DNA of 64,000 nt from an uncultured Sphingomonadaceae bacterium (GCA_938050045.1 CALLJS010000005.1:62001-126000), one strand, 5' to 3'. Positions 46,597-56,491 are shown, counted from the stretch's first letter. Numbers and translations: made by a program. The notes: generated by a model not told the origin, from the letters alone.

Positions 46597-47283
46597 TCAT
46601 ATTTCTGATAAATAATAACGGTTTAGGGCATTAAGATCATCATCCAAATCATAAATGAAGGGTTGGCCTGTTGGAATTTCTAGGCCTGTAATATCGTCAT
46701 CAGAAATATTGGATAGATGTTTAACCAAAGCGCGCAGGCTGTTACCATGCGCAGAAATTAAAACCGTTTCCCCAGATTTTAGTGCCCGTGTAATGCGGCT
46801 TTCCCAATAGGGTAGCACCCGCTCGATCGTGTTTTTGAGGCTCTCTGATTTGGGAACATCACTATCAGCATAGCGCGGATCATTGCTCATTTGATACTCA
46901 CTATCATCATCCATGGTGGGCGGTGGCACATCAAAGCTGCGACGCCAAATATGCACTTGCTCATCGCCATGTTTATCGCGCGTTTCTTGTTTATTAAGGC
47001 CAGTTAGTCCGCCATAATGACGTTCATTCAGACGATAATCTTTTTCGACCGGCAACCATAATTGCCCCATCTCTTCGAGGGCGAGATTTAATGTTTTGAT
47101 GGCTCTGGTTTGCAGGCTTGTAAAACAGAGCGTTGGGACAATATTTTTTTCTTTCATTAATTTGCCAGCATCTCGCGCCTCTGCTGCACCTTTTTCGGTA
47201 ATATCAACGTCCCACCATCCCGTAAAACGATTTTCCAAATTCCATTGAGATTGGCCATGGCGGATGAGAATAAGCTGAGGCAT
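46597..47283 (-). CDS. gpmA: 2,3-bisphosphoglycerate-dependent phosphoglycerate mutase
   Basis: The 228-residue enzyme has the phosphohistidine motif LIRHGQSQWNLENRFTGW, ERHYGGLTGLNKQET and the second His in ISAHGNSLRALVKHL. It interconverts 3- and 2-phosphoglycerate in glycolysis. It converges with the GGDEF gene and follows the M14 peptidase gene by about 40 bp on the same strand. Length is typical of bacterial dPGM. Confidence 0.95.
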   Translation of the reverse strand: MPQLILIRHGQSQWNLENRFTGWWDVDITEKGAAEARDAGKLMKEKNIVPTLCFTSLQTRAIKTLNLALEEMGQLWLPVEKDYRLNERHYGGLTGLNKQETRDKHGDEQVHIWRRSFDVPPPTMDDDSEYQMSNDPRYADSDVPKSESLKNTIERVLPYWESRITRALKSGETVLISAHGNSLRALVKHLSNISDDDITGLEIPTGQPFIYDLDDDLNALNRYYLSEI

Positions 47284-47324
47284 TGCGGGGCTTTCTTATA
47301 TTGGTTATGATAGATTATATGGCA

Positions 47325-48446
47325 TTATAGTGACAATGCTAATGCACGCAAACAATCATGCGCAAGCAATTTGCAGCGTTCAGGAGACCAACCTTGGTCG
47401 CTGCACGCAAGTTCATGATTGTCTTTGAACGGCATTTCTAATGTCATTGCTATCGCTTGATAGCGTTCCGCAACGGCATTGGTTGATATGGTCAAATTTG
47501 CTTGGCCTTCCGCGCTGATAGGATAGCCTAGCGCGGTTTGGAAATCTGGCGTGCTGCGCGCTAGTAAATCTTTATAATCGTTAAGCTTTGTTTGCATGGC
47601 ATTTGTGATAGATGGTATGCCCTCAAAACCAGCTATAAAAACCGCAGGAATGGCCTCATCACCATGAACATCCAAGGCCCAATCAACGCCAGTTTCGTCC
47701 ATTTTATTACGAATTGCCAAAATTTCGGGCGATCGTTTTGCGCTGGGGTCTTGCCATTCGCGATTCAAATTTACGCCGACTGCATTGGTGCGCAAATGAC
47801 CCCGAAATGAACCATCGGGATTACAATTGGGGACAATATGGAAACGGCATTTATGGCGTAAATCGCGCGCATGCGGGTTGGCAGAATCAAGCAACATTTC
47901 GATTGCGCCCTCCATCCACCATTCGGCCATGCTCTCGCCAGGGTGTTGCCTTGCATAGAGCCAGACTTGCGTATCGCCTGTTCCCAATGCTAGATAATCG
48001 ATAGACCGACCATCCAATGTTTGGCCTATTATCGCATGCTCTACCCCCTCATATTCGGCAGCATCGGCGATAAGATCATTGTGCCGCTCCATAGAATAAG
48101 GTGCAAAATATGCGAAATAACATATTGGGCTTGTGGGCGTATATGTGATCGTTAATGTACCGCCAGCTTCTGCGCTGTCAAAATGGCTGTCTGCGCGCCC
48201 CCAATATTCACGATCTTCGCTCACTACGCTATTATAATCTTCCCAACCTTTGGGATAGGCGCTGTTATTAAGATCAGAAATTTTCAGGGTTATTTCTTCT
48301 CCGACATCCGCAGAGACTTGGAAATAATACCATTGGAAAAAATCGCTATCTTTATCGAGTCGTATAGATAGATTCGCGCGCGGTCCATCAATCGAAATAA
48401 TAGTGATATTGCCCGCATCAAAGCTGCTTAAAATATTATGTATCAT
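47325..48446 (-). CDS. M14-family carboxypeptidase, cytosolic (AGBL-like)
   Basis: The 373-residue protein has an N-terminal beta domain (about 1-125, [18 protein letters not shown]) typical of cytosolic carboxypeptidases, then a zinc carboxypeptidase domain with the metal ligands His and Glu in [16 protein letters not shown] and the third His in NREW...[12 protein letters not shown]. No signal peptide is present, so it acts in the cytoplasm; bacterial members remove C-terminal amino acids from unknown targets. It overlaps the preceding lipoprotein gene by ATGA. Confidence 0.88.
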   Translation of the reverse strand: MIHNILSSFDAGNITIISIDGPRANLSIRLDKDSDFFQWYYFQVSADVGEEITLKISDLNNSAYPKGWEDYNSVVSEDREYWGRADSHFDSAEAGGTLTITYTPTSPICYFAYFAPYSMERHNDLIADAAEYEGVEHAIIGQTLDGRSIDYLALGTGDTQVWLYARQHPGESMAEWWMEGAIEMLLDSANPHARDLRHKCRFHIVPNCNPDGSFRGHLRTNAVGVNLNREWQDPSAKRSPEILAIRNKMDETGVDWALDVHGDEAIPAVFIAGFEGIPSITNAMQTKLNDYKDLLARSTPDFQTALGYPISAEGQANLTISTNAVAERYQAIAMTLEMPFKDNHELACSDQGWSPERCKLLAHDCLRALALSL

Positions 48447-49033
48447 TTGACCTCAATAGTTTCTCCTGAGCGTCCTGGGAACCCCAGAAATAAAGAAGAT
48501 GCTAGTTTTGATGCCGCAATGCCCTCTTGGGCTGCGGGTGTTCCTGTTTTTGCGCTTTGTAATGCACGACCTTCCCATACGCTGCTGCCATTTTTGGAAA
48601 TGCGCGTCGATAATTCGGTATGGGTTCTTTTCTTGCGGCCGCTAAGATTAATGCCTAGTCCAAGGCCTACGCCAGAGCCAAAGCTGCCCGTTGACGCTCC
48701 GCCACCAACGGAAACATTAGAATTTTTGGGACGCTCGCTATCATAGCGATCAACCTTGATGCTAATCATATAATTGGCCTGTGCATCGCTTGTCGCCGTA
48801 AATCCTAGGCGCTGCATTTCACGCGCGATAGCGGCGCGATAGGGAGCTAATGATAGAGAAGACTCTCTATTGTCAAAAGCAAAGCTGCCAGCATATTGAC
48901 CATTGACTTGTTCAAATTCACTTTCTTGAACAAAGCGCGTAACATCAACGGGCCCTGTTGGTGTTGCGCAAGCCGTTAAGGTGCTGGCGATTAATGCGGT
49001 GCTGATAAGATAAGCTTTACGTCTGAAAATCAT
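48443..49033 (-). CDS. DUF4136-like lipoprotein
   Basis: The 196-residue protein has a lipoprotein signal with LTAC (Cys22) and a DUF4136-like domain with [17 protein letters not shown]. The Gly/Ser-rich loop [16 protein letters not shown] is unusual and may be flexible. I start at 49033, where AAAGGGTG lies upstream; the frame extends to 49120 without a signal. It overlaps the peptidase gene by 4 bp. Function unknown; envelope-associated. Confidence 0.8.
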   Translation of the reverse strand: MIFRRKAYLISTALIASTLTACATPTGPVDVTRFVQESEFEQVNGQYAGSFAFDNRESSLSLAPYRAAIAREMQRLGFTATSDAQANYMISIKVDRYDSERPKNSNVSVGGGASTGSFGSGVGLGLGINLSGRKKRTHTELSTRISKNGSSVWEGRALQSAKTGTPAAQEGIAASKLASSLFLGFPGRSGETIEVK

Positions 49034-49174
49034 ATTATTCACCCTTTCAGCTTCATCATAGGAATTTCTGCAAGAATCGGCAATGGAAATGAGTTGTTGC
49101 TTGACATTGACCTCACTCACCCATAGTTACCCGCCTTCGTAATCAAGATTCTTTTATGCAACGGGTATTTTCCG

Positions 49175-49300
49175 ATGAAAATCGTCAACTCACTAAAATC
49201 ACTCAAGGGCCGTCATCGTGACAACCGTGTAATTCGCCGCCGTGGCCGTGTTTATGTGATTAACAAAACCAACCGCCGTTTCAAGGCGCGCCAAGGTTAA
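49175..49300 (+). CDS. rpmJ: 50S ribosomal protein L36 (zinc-free type)
   Basis: A 41-codon gene encodes [20 protein letters not shown] and a basic tail ending [13 protein letters not shown], matching L36 of the C-minus (type B) form, which lacks the zinc-binding Cys3-His set. It is the usual L36 in alphaproteobacteria. It is immediately followed by a terminator at 49311-49332 and precedes a HAD gene. The gene is too short for most ORF thresholds. Confidence 0.95.
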   Translation: MKIVNSLKSLKGRHRDNRVIRRRGRVYVINKTNRRFKARQG

Positions 49301-49310
49301 TATGAGAGGA

Positions 49311-49332
49311 TAAGGGCATTAGCTCTTATTTT
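49311..49332 (+). terminator. Rho-independent terminator of rpmJ
   Basis: TAAGGGC pairs with GCTCTTA (one G-T pair) around ATTA and is followed by TTTT. It starts 10 bp after the rpmJ stop. Confidence 0.7.
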
Positions 49333-49456
49333 ATCGTATAATGTAAATAATGGTATATTCCCGTTCTCCCTAATAGGGTAGGGCGGTTTTTCTATATAAA
49401 TTTGGTGATATAGCTCGCACAAATCATTTCGATATTGCGCGTATGAAAGACGAATC

Positions 49457-50059
49457 ATGATTAAAAATGTGATCTTTGATGTGGGCCGCGTATTGTTCGA
49501 TTGGGATTTACGCCATTTATTTGAAAAATTAATCAGCGATCCTGACGAACTTAATTGGTTTTTGGCAAATGTTGTGACGCCAGAATGGCATTTTGAGCAT
49601 GATGCAGGGCGCGCGCTTGCCGATATGGCGGCTAAGAGGATTGCGCTATTCCCCAAATATGAGACCCATATTCGCGCTTACACCATGCGCTTTAACGAGA
49701 CTATCCCTGGCCCTGTGACAGGTTCGCTGGAAATAGTGGCGGCGTTGGCATCGCAGAATATCCCATTATATGCGATTACCAATTTTGGTGCTGAATTTTG
49801 GGATGCGTTTCGGCCAACGCAACCCATATTTGACCATTTTGATGATATTGTGGTTTCGGGCCGTGAAAAATTGGTCAAGCCCGATCCTGCGCTATATAAA
49901 TTGGCTATTGAACGTTTTGAGATAAAGGCCGATGAGTCGCTGTTTATTGATGATATGAACGCCAATGTAGAGGCCGCTAAATCGTCTGGGATGCGCGGGC
50001 ATATGTTTAAAAATGCCGATGCTTTGCGCGATGAACTGATGCGATTGGGATTGCTGTGA
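49457..50059 (+). CDS. HAD-superfamily hydrolase (subfamily IA)
   Basis: The 200-residue protein has motif I IFDVGRVLFDWD, motif II AITNFG near residue 105, the Lys in KLVKPDPALYKLA and motif IV FIDDMNANVEAA. The DxG form of motif I is usual for this IA subgroup. Members include haloacid dehalogenases, sugar phosphatases and nucleotidases; substrate unknown. It stands alone between rpmJ and sucC. Confidence 0.88.
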   Translation: MIKNVIFDVGRVLFDWDLRHLFEKLISDPDELNWFLANVVTPEWHFEHDAGRALADMAAKRIALFPKYETHIRAYTMRFNETIPGPVTGSLEIVAALASQNIPLYAITNFGAEFWDAFRPTQPIFDHFDDIVVSGREKLVKPDPALYKLAIERFEIKADESLFIDDMNANVEAAKSSGMRGHMFKNADALRDELMRLGLL

Positions 50060-50214
50060 TTATGTATCTGCTAATTGCGCCGCAAATTATAGAAATTCAA
50101 ATCATAAAAAATTAGCTTTACTATCAGATTCGCCCTAGCCAATTGCGGGTTGATATGCTTTAGCTTTCGGCAAAGTTTTCACCAATTTATATCTAACCAA
50201 ATAAGGGTGTCAGT

Positions 50215-51411
50215 ATGAACATTCACGAATATCAAGCCAAAGAACTTCTTGCCAAATATGATATAGGAATACCAACTGGCTTTGCCGCTATGACCGTTGA
50301 AGAAGCGGTGGCAGGGGCCGAAAAGCTTCCTGGGCCTCTCTATGTTGTGAAGGCGCAAATCCATGCAGGCGGTCGTGGTAAAGGCAAATATAAAGAGCTT
50401 GGCCCAGATGCATCGGGCGGTGTTCGTTTGTCTAAATCAATCGAAGATGTCAAAGCCAATGCACAAGAAATGCTGGGCAATACATTGGTGACTATTCAAA
50501 CGGGTGAAGCGGGCAAACAAGTGAATCGCCTGTATGTGACCGATGGTGTCGACATACAAAGCGAATATTATCTCTCTATGCTGGTGGATCGTGCGAGCGG
50601 CCAATTGGCGATGATTATTTCTACCGAAGGCGGTATGGATATTGAAACCGTGGCGCATGACACGCCAGAGAAAATTACAACTATCACCCTTGATCCGCTG
50701 GTTGGCTTTACCGAAGCCGATGGCAAAAAAGCAGCGCAAGCATTAAAATTAAGCGGTGATTTAGCTACCGAATGCCAATCGCTAACGGCCAAACTCTATA
50801 AAGCCTTTACCGAGATGGATTGCGAAATGGTAGAGATTAATCCGCTGGTTGAAACCAAAGACGGTCAATTATTGGTGCTCGACACCAAAATGAGCTTTGA
50901 TGGTAATGCATTGTTCCGCCATGCCGATATTGCGTCGCTTCGCGACGAAACAGAGGAAGATCCTGCCGAAGTTGAAGCCTCTAAATATGATCTGGCCTAT
51001 ATTAAATTGGACGGTAATATTGGCTGTATGGTCAATGGTGCTGGTCTGGCTATGGCGACAATGGACATCATTAAATTAAACGGCGCATTCCCTGCAAATT
51101 TCTTGGATGTTGGCGGCGGTGCTACTACAGAAAAAGTAACCGCAGCCTTCAAGATTATTTTGGCTGATCCAGCGGTGGAGGGTATTTTGGTCAATATATT
51201 TGGCGGCATTATGAAATGCGATATCATTGCGCAAGGCATTGTCGAAGCTGCTAAAGAAGTTAATCTCGCGGTTCCATTGGTCGTTCGTTTAGAAGGTACT
51301 AATGTTGAGCAAGGCAAAGAAATTCTGGCCAATAGCGGCCTGCCAATCGTGTCGGCATCCGATTTGGGTGATGCGGCGAAGAAAATTGTTGCGCAAGTGG
51401 CTAAAGCTTAG
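50215..51411 (+). CDS. sucC: Succinyl-CoA ligase, beta subunit
   Basis: The 398-residue ATP-grasp subunit has [50 protein letters not shown] and [15 protein letters not shown]. It partners with SucD, encoded 30 kb away on the other strand. AAGGGTG precedes the ATG. A strong terminator follows, so it is monocistronic. Subunit separation means the two genes need separate promoters. Confidence 0.96.
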   Translation: MNIHEYQAKELLAKYDIGIPTGFAAMTVEEAVAGAEKLPGPLYVVKAQIHAGGRGKGKYKELGPDASGGVRLSKSIEDVKANAQEMLGNTLVTIQTGEAGKQVNRLYVTDGVDIQSEYYLSMLVDRASGQLAMIISTEGGMDIETVAHDTPEKITTITLDPLVGFTEADGKKAAQALKLSGDLATECQSLTAKLYKAFTEMDCEMVEINPLVETKDGQLLVLDTKMSFDGNALFRHADIASLRDETEEDPAEVEASKYDLAYIKLDGNIGCMVNGAGLAMATMDIIKLNGAFPANFLDVGGGATTEKVTAAFKIILADPAVEGILVNIFGGIMKCDIIAQGIVEAAKEVNLAVPLVVRLEGTNVEQGKEILANSGLPIVSASDLGDAAKKIVAQVAKA

Positions 51412-51473
51412 GCCGAAAGCATAGGCCCTAAGCTTTGGGCCTGCCTCTCATCGCGTGATAATGATTATTAAAT

Positions 51474-51503
51474 GGCGGAGGTGAGGCCATCTCCGCCTTT
51501 TTT
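51474..51503 (+). terminator. Rho-independent terminator of sucC
   Basis: GGCGGAG pairs perfectly with CTCCGCC across a 10-bp loop and is followed by six T. It is 62 bp after the sucC stop. A second inverted repeat AGGCCC...GGGCCT (51423-51442) lies between them. Confidence 0.9.
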
Positions 51504-51550
51504 GTGCCGCTATTTATATTGTAGCTATGATGCGCTGAGAGATTTTTATT

Positions 51551-52309
51551 CTACTTGCCTGTCCAATTAGGCTTGCGTTTTTCAGCAAAAGCCCGCGCCC
51601 CTTCTTTGGCATCATCGGATGCAAAAACATGACCGCTTAATGCCATCTGTTTGGCCCACATTTCTTCGCTTGACCAATCGGGGCGTTCGTTAATAATGCG
51701 TTTCGTCGCAATCAGAGCGAGAGGGCCATTCGCGGCAATTTTAGCGGCTAATTCTAATGCACCATCCAGCGCGGCACCCTCTGTGATACGATTGACAAAA
51801 CCCATTTCATACGCGCGATGGGCGTCGATGAAATCACCCGTAAGGGCAAGTTCCATCGCCATACGTTTACCAACAATAGAGGGCAGGCTGAGCAAACCGC
51901 CCGCAGCAGCAACCAAAGAACGTTTTACTTCGGGGATACCAAATTGCGCTTTATCATTGGCAACCACCAAATCAGAAGCAATCGCGACCTCCATACCGCC
52001 TGCTAGTGCGTAACCCTCAACAGCAGCTATCAATGGTTTTTTGGGAGGCGATTCAATAAAACCAGCAAAGCCCTTGCCTTTAATGGATGGTAATTCGCCC
52101 GTTAAAAAAGCTTTGAGATCCATGCCAGAGCAAAATGTACCGCCCGCGCCCGTGATTATGGCCGCATTGATGCTATTGTCGCTATCAAGCCTGTCCATGG
52201 CATCGGCAATACCCTCGGCTACTGCTCGATTGACTGCATTTTTTGCCTCGGGGCGGTTGATGGTGATGACCATTACGCCATCTTGGGTTTGCGTTAATAC
52301 TTCGCTCAT
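51551..52309 (-). CDS. Enoyl-CoA hydratase/isomerase family protein (crotonase)
   Basis: The 252-residue protein has the crotonase fold with the oxyanion segment FCSGMDLKAF near residue 62 and a second one in AVEGYALAGGMEVAIASDLVVA near 105. FGIPEVKRSLVAAAGGLLSLP carries the usual catalytic-region glutamate. The exact reaction (hydration, isomerisation or hydrolysis) is not clear. It lies 55 bp downstream of the acyl-CoA dehydrogenase gene on the same strand, forming a small fatty or branched acyl-CoA unit. Confidence 0.9.
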   Translation of the reverse strand: MSEVLTQTQDGVMVITINRPEAKNAVNRAVAEGIADAMDRLDSDNSINAAIITGAGGTFCSGMDLKAFLTGELPSIKGKGFAGFIESPPKKPLIAAVEGYALAGGMEVAIASDLVVANDKAQFGIPEVKRSLVAAAGGLLSLPSIVGKRMAMELALTGDFIDAHRAYEMGFVNRITEGAALDGALELAAKIAANGPLALIATKRIINERPDWSSEEMWAKQMALSGHVFASDDAKEGARAFAEKRKPNWTGK

Positions 52310-52364
52310 ACTATTCTCTTTCTTTCTAAAACATTGTCGAGCCTGTTTCGGTTATAATCGAACA

Positions 52365-53576
52365 TCATCGGGTTTTGGGCAGCCCCAGCACATGTTCGCC
52401 GATGATGTTGCGCTGAATTTCCGATGTACCACCGCCGATAGTGGCGGAAAAGCTGTTGAGATAGCTGCGATGCCAATGCCCATCATCAACGGCATTTTCA
52501 TCACCCACATAATAGCCTGCTTGGCTGCCCTGAAATTGTAATGAGAATTGAGTCAATTCCCTAATCATTTCAGTGCGCGCTAATTTGTTCATAAGCGGCA
52601 GGCCCATCGGCCTATCGCTGTTGAGAGGCGGCATACGGCGGCGTTGATTATTGAGATTCTGCGCTTGAATATCGATCATAAATTCGGTTAATTTGTCCCG
52701 TAATATTGGATCTTCTAACACAGGCTTACCGCCGCGTTTCGAAGTACGCGCCAGATCAACAATGCTCATTACATCCATTTCTTTGACGAAATAGCCGCCA
52801 ACGGGATTGACTTTTGCACCTCGTTCATACTCAAGGGTTTTCATCGCTACCATCCAGCCTTGCCCTTCTTCGGCGACCAAGCTGCTCGCGGGAATACGTG
52901 CATCGGTAAAGAAGCATTGGGTAAAACCATATTCACCCGTAAGCTTTTTAATCCGCGTCGTTTCAATGCCTTTTATTTTCATCGGTGATAGGAAAAAGCT
53001 TAATCCTGCATATTTATTAGATGTCTCAAAATCGGTGCGCGCGAGCAAGATCATCATATCGGCGCGATCACCCAGCGATGTCCATATTTTAGAACCATTG
53101 ATGATATAGTCATCACCATCGCGCACTGCCTTGCACTGAGCATTACCCAAATCGCTGCCATTTTCGGGTTCGCTAAAGCCCTGACACCAAATATCTTCGG
53201 CGGATAACATGGGTTTAATATAGCGTTGTTTGTCTGCCTCGCTGCCAATATCGAGCAACAGCGGCCCAGCCCAACCATTACCAATAGCATTAATCATGAT
53301 CGGTGCGTCATGCTGTTTCATAATCCGCGTTGCGATGCGCTGATAATCGCTGTGCATCCCGCCGCCGCCATATTCTTTGGGCCAGCTCATCCCCAGATAC
53401 CCTGCTTCATAGACTTTGCGTTGCCATTCGCGCAGGAAATCAAATTGTTGATCGGTGCTGACCTCCATAAAGGTCAACGGCAGCATGAAGCCTGGATTAG
53501 CTTGTGTATTTTGGGCAAACCAAGCATCACAATCTTGGGTAAATTCGTCTTGTTCTGCAGCGGTTGGCTTGCTCAT
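52365..53576 (-). CDS. Acyl-CoA dehydrogenase
   Basis: The 403-residue flavoprotein has FSEPENGSDLGNAQCKAVRDGDDYIINGSKIWTS, the FAD-binding segments and the C-terminal GGTSEIQRNIIGEHVLGL. It oxidises an acyl-CoA to the enoyl-CoA, passing electrons to ETF. The catalytic Glu of the classical MCAD position is not identifiable by eye. It precedes the crotonase by 55 bp, consistent with a beta-oxidation-like pair. Length is normal. Confidence 0.92.
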   Translation of the reverse strand: MSKPTAAEQDEFTQDCDAWFAQNTQANPGFMLPLTFMEVSTDQQFDFLREWQRKVYEAGYLGMSWPKEYGGGGMHSDYQRIATRIMKQHDAPIMINAIGNGWAGPLLLDIGSEADKQRYIKPMLSAEDIWCQGFSEPENGSDLGNAQCKAVRDGDDYIINGSKIWTSLGDRADMMILLARTDFETSNKYAGLSFFLSPMKIKGIETTRIKKLTGEYGFTQCFFTDARIPASSLVAEEGQGWMVAMKTLEYERGAKVNPVGGYFVKEMDVMSIVDLARTSKRGGKPVLEDPILRDKLTEFMIDIQAQNLNNQRRRMPPLNSDRPMGLPLMNKLARTEMIRELTQFSLQFQGSQAGYYVGDENAVDDGHWHRSYLNSFSATIGGGTSEIQRNIIGEHVLGLPKTR

Positions 53577-53653
53577 TCACTGTCTCCATCTCTCACGCTA
53601 TTTAATTGCGTGATTAAGATGGAAATGCAAGCAAAGAATTAATGTTTCAGCCT

Positions 53654-53839
53654 TTATATTTTATTGACATCGGCCAATATTTGCGCGGACACATCTTCGA
53701 TTGAGCCAGTAACAAGCAAGGGTGAACCGCCCACCATACCGACATTGGTTTGGCCATTTTCGCCCGTGCGCAGCCACGCAATATTGCTGGCCACTACCAT
53801 ATAATCGCCGCCGCGTGATTGTAATTTGATGAATTTCAT
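53654..53839 (-). CDS. Conserved-looking 61-residue protein
   Basis: A 61-residue protein starts MKFIKLQSRGGDYMVVASNI, with GGAGAC 6 bp before the ATG. It predicts as beta-strands and one C-terminal helix and has the outline of FlbD-like small proteins (short first strand, residue pair at 18-20, hydrophobic C-terminal helix), but the match is loose. The frame extends 12 codons further without a signal. It lies 77 bp downstream of the acyl-CoA dehydrogenase region. Function unknown. Confidence 0.6.
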   Translation of the reverse strand: MKFIKLQSRGGDYMVVASNIAWLRTGENGQTNVGMVGGSPLLVTGSIEDVSAQILADVNKI

Positions 53840-53945
53840 GCAATGTCTCCTGACCAATGAGGCGTTATACCACAAGCCTCTAAAATTGATTAATAGAGAT
53901 AATAATTAATATAAACTGATACTATCTCTGGGCAATATTATTTAA

Positions 53946-55025
53946 TCACATTAATCTATCATGCTTCATGGCATTTGTATTGGCAGGCAAAGTGAAGAGC
54001 ATACCGTCCTCACCAATGATGATGGGGCCATTAAAATATTCCTCTGCATCGCCCAAAAATGCCGGATAAAAATAGCGGCTTGGGATGGGCGGCACCAAAT
54101 GGCTCAAAACTAGCTGTTTGACGCCCGCGATTTCCGCAGACTGAGCCGCTTCTTCTGGTGATGCATGATAATCCAATATATCACGGGTGATAGTGGCTGT
54201 GCTGGCTAAGCCTTTATCGTTCAGTGCTTTGGTCATTTTTTTGACCAAATTGGGCTGTAATGAATCATGCACCAAAATATCGGCCCCTTTTGCTGCATGC
54301 TCTAGCGATGGCGATTTTGATGTATCGCCGCTAATCACAACGCTGCGCCCTTTATAATCAAATCGATAACCAACCGCAGGTTTAATTGGATTATGGTCAA
54401 CCTTAAAAGCGGTTATAGTCAAACCAGAGCGTTTTAATATCACTTGGCTTTCAGAGGTCATGGTAAATGGTTTAGCAATCGCGCCCGCCCCCGAGGGAGG
54501 TACAATTTTTTCGCCATGGTGTGCGATACGATAGCCATTATCAATTTTATAAACAGCATTAAATCCATCGATAATAGACTGCACGCCGCTTGGCCCATAA
54601 ACTGGAAGCGGCGATGTTGCACCGCCAGTCCAATGAAACAGCATCATAGGCCCCATGCCATCGATATGATCGGAATGAAAATGGGTGAGCAAGACAGCAT
54701 CGACAGTAGCTGGAGCGATACCCATGAGGTTAAGGTTTCGTGCACCGCCTTCGCCAATATCTATTACGAAAACTTGTTTGCCTGCAACCACTATATTGCA
54801 AGGGCCAGCGCGCCCTACATCGGGCAACGGCGATCCTGTGCCGCATAAGCCAAGGTGCAGACCATCGGGCAAGCTACTTAGATTATCGACCCCAACACGC
54901 TCGTTCACCGCGCGCTCAAATATTGATAGGCCAATCGATTTTTGAAATATGAAAAATATGGCTATAAATATCAATATTATTGCCATGCCAGTCATAGATA
55001 TTTTAAGCGATATTTTTTTAATCAT
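53946..55025 (-). CDS. Membrane-anchored metallo-beta-lactamase-fold hydrolase (RNase Z/arylsulfatase-like)
   Basis: The 359-residue protein has a signal anchor (about 9-30) and an MBL domain with the zinc motif LLTHFHSDHIDGM, GDTSKSPSLEHAAKGADILVHD and the final His in VLSHLVPPI. The order of motifs follows the RNase Z-like branch, but the anchor argues against tRNA processing; periplasmic hydrolysis of an ester or lactone is more likely. It lies divergent from the degraded transposase. Confidence 0.85.
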   Translation of the reverse strand: MIKKISLKISMTGMAIILIFIAIFFIFQKSIGLSIFERAVNERVGVDNLSSLPDGLHLGLCGTGSPLPDVGRAGPCNIVVAGKQVFVIDIGEGGARNLNLMGIAPATVDAVLLTHFHSDHIDGMGPMMLFHWTGGATSPLPVYGPSGVQSIIDGFNAVYKIDNGYRIAHHGEKIVPPSGAGAIAKPFTMTSESQVILKRSGLTITAFKVDHNPIKPAVGYRFDYKGRSVVISGDTSKSPSLEHAAKGADILVHDSLQPNLVKKMTKALNDKGLASTATITRDILDYHASPEEAAQSAEIAGVKQLVLSHLVPPIPSRYFYPAFLGDAEEYFNGPIIIGEDGMLFTLPANTNAMKHDRLM

Positions 55026-55140
55026 GGTTTTCCCCTAGCTTTCAGCAAAGCATAGAGAATTAATGGGCGCAATAATAAAATGATACAAGGCCTCTAAAAT
55101 AGGGGCAGCCACATGACTTTAGATAAGTTAGGAGTTATGG

Positions 55141-55501
55141 ATGCATGTAAAGTATTGTAAGTTAATTAGAAATAAGCAATTAGAATTGATGAAATATTTT
55201 GTTGCAGCTTAAGCAGCCCGAACAGCGGCCGATTTAGCTGGCATTCATCGTAATGGTGCAGCTTGTTTGTTGCATTAATTGCGCAGTGCTATCGCACCCA
55301 AATAGCAAGAGCGTGCGGCGCAATTTACAAAGCGAGATAGAGGGGGATGAGAGCTATTTTGACGGGTTCCGCATCGCCAATCTCGCCAGGGGGCTGTACG
55401 CAAAATATAAAATATCCCGTTTAGCACCCGCCGGTCATCCCGCCGCAAGAGGGCCGCGCAGGGCCAATCTTGATCCAGAAACCGAAGCACAAATATTTTA
55501 A
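55141..55501 (+). pseudogene. Decayed N-terminal fragment of an IS1595-family transposase
   Basis: The frame from 55141 reads KYCKLIRNKQLELMKYFVAA, a stop, AARTAADLAGIHRNGAAC, a stop, LRSAIAPK, another stop, and after a frameshift EIEGDESYFDGF. This follows the order of IS1595-family transposases (helix-turn-helix then the DESYFGG catalytic Asp-Glu). At least three stop codons and a frameshift plus loss of the C-terminal half make it a relic. The 3' part runs into the soxR stop at 55498. No terminal inverted repeats were found. Confidence 0.72.
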
Positions 55502-55935
55502 AGCACGAGTCTGGGCCCCGCACCCAAGATAGCGGCTCGATCATCGGGGTTATACAGCGCGCATTTTTTCAAGCTTAAACAACCGCAACCAATACAGCCA
55601 TCGAGCCTGTCTCTGGTGCGCTCCAACTGTGATATTCGATCATCAAGCATCGCCTTCATCGCGCGGCTAATCTTATTCCAATCGGCCTGCGTTGGTGTGC
55701 GGCCATGCGGTAATTTTTTGAGCTGCTCTTCAATCTCATTAATGCTTAATCCCAACTGCTGCGCGATTAAAACAAATGATAATCGGCGAATATCAGACCG
55801 TAAAAATCGCCTCTGCCCGCCATTGGTGCGAAAAGGTTCAACCAATCCTTTTTCTTCATAAAATCGAATAGCAGAAACGCTTAACCCAGTACGGCGCGCC
55901 AAATCGCCAATCGATAATAGTCTATTTTCAGGCAT
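55498..55935 (-). CDS. soxR: Redox-sensitive transcriptional activator SoxR
   Basis: The 145-residue MerR-family protein has the winged helix (IGDLARRTGLSVSAIRFYEEKGLVEPFRTNGGQRRF), a dimer helix and the [2Fe-2S] cysteines 114, 117, 119 and 125 in CIGCGCLSLKKC. Oxidation of the cluster by redox-cycling compounds or NO activates it. A SoxR box lies in the intergenic region toward the divergent VOC gene. As in most non-enteric bacteria there is no soxS, so SoxR probably controls its target genes directly. Confidence 0.95.
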   Translation of the reverse strand: MPENRLLSIGDLARRTGLSVSAIRFYEEKGLVEPFRTNGGQRRFLRSDIRRLSFVLIAQQLGLSINEIEEQLKKLPHGRTPTQADWNKISRAMKAMLDDRISQLERTRDRLDGCIGCGCLSLKKCALYNPDDRAAILGAGPRLVL

Positions 55936-55956
55936 AAAATATCTTTCATATAAAGC

Positions 55957-55987
55957 TTGACCTCAACTTAACTTGAGATTGTACGAA
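55957..55987 (+). promoter_or_regulatory. SoxR-dependent promoter for the VOC gene
   Basis: TTGACC (55957-55962) and TACGAA (55982-55987) are separated by 19 bp, the overlong spacer of MerR-type promoters. The dyad CCTCAACTTAACTTGAGA (55961-55978) matches the known SoxR box CCTCAAGTTAACTTGAGG at 16 of 18 positions. It directs transcription to the VOC gene 88 bp downstream. Confidence 0.85.
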
Positions 55988-56074
55988 TCGCAAGTCAGCA
56001 ATTTTTGACAATAATTATGGCCCATGGTTTTGCCACATAATCGGCCTCTTAAATGAAAGATAAGGATGTGAAGA

Positions 56075-56491
56075 ATGACCCAGAAACAATCCCAAAAACT
56101 ATATGCCCAGAAAGTGAATGCTAATATCGAACATGTGAACATCAGCGTAAGCGACCCTCAAAGATCCGCCGATTTATTTATCGCGCTTTTCGGGTGGCGT
56201 ATCCGGTGGGAGGGGCCAACAATGTCGGATGGCCATATGATCCACGTTGGAAATGATAGTCAATATATTGCCCTATACACCGATAACACCATAGGTGCTG
56301 CCAATCCGCAACATCAAAAGGGCGAGCCGTTGAACCATATCGCCATCACCGTTGATGATTTAGAGGCCCTAGAAACCAAGGTCAAAGCCGCAGGCCTCGA
56401 ACCTTTTGGGCATGATGATTATGAACCTGGTAAGCGATTTTACTTTTTTGATTGGAATCATATTGAATTTGAAATCGTCAGCTATGTCTAG
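56075..56491 (+). CDS. VOC-family (glyoxalase/bleomycin resistance) protein, SoxR-controlled
   Basis: The 138-residue protein has two beta-alpha-beta modules: NIEHVNISVSDPQRSADLFIALFGW and LNHIAITVDDLEALETKVKAAGL, ending FDWNHIEFEIVSYV. His and Glu in these segments are the usual metal ligands. VOC proteins isomerise, cleave or sequester small molecules. AAGGATGTGAAGA precedes the ATG. The SoxR box suggests a role against redox-active compounds or quinones. Its stop codon overlaps that of the converging acylase gene. Confidence 0.88.
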   Translation: MTQKQSQKLYAQKVNANIEHVNISVSDPQRSADLFIALFGWRIRWEGPTMSDGHMIHVGNDSQYIALYTDNTIGAANPQHQKGEPLNHIAITVDDLEALETKVKAAGLEPFGHDDYEPGKRFYFFDWNHIEFEIVSYV

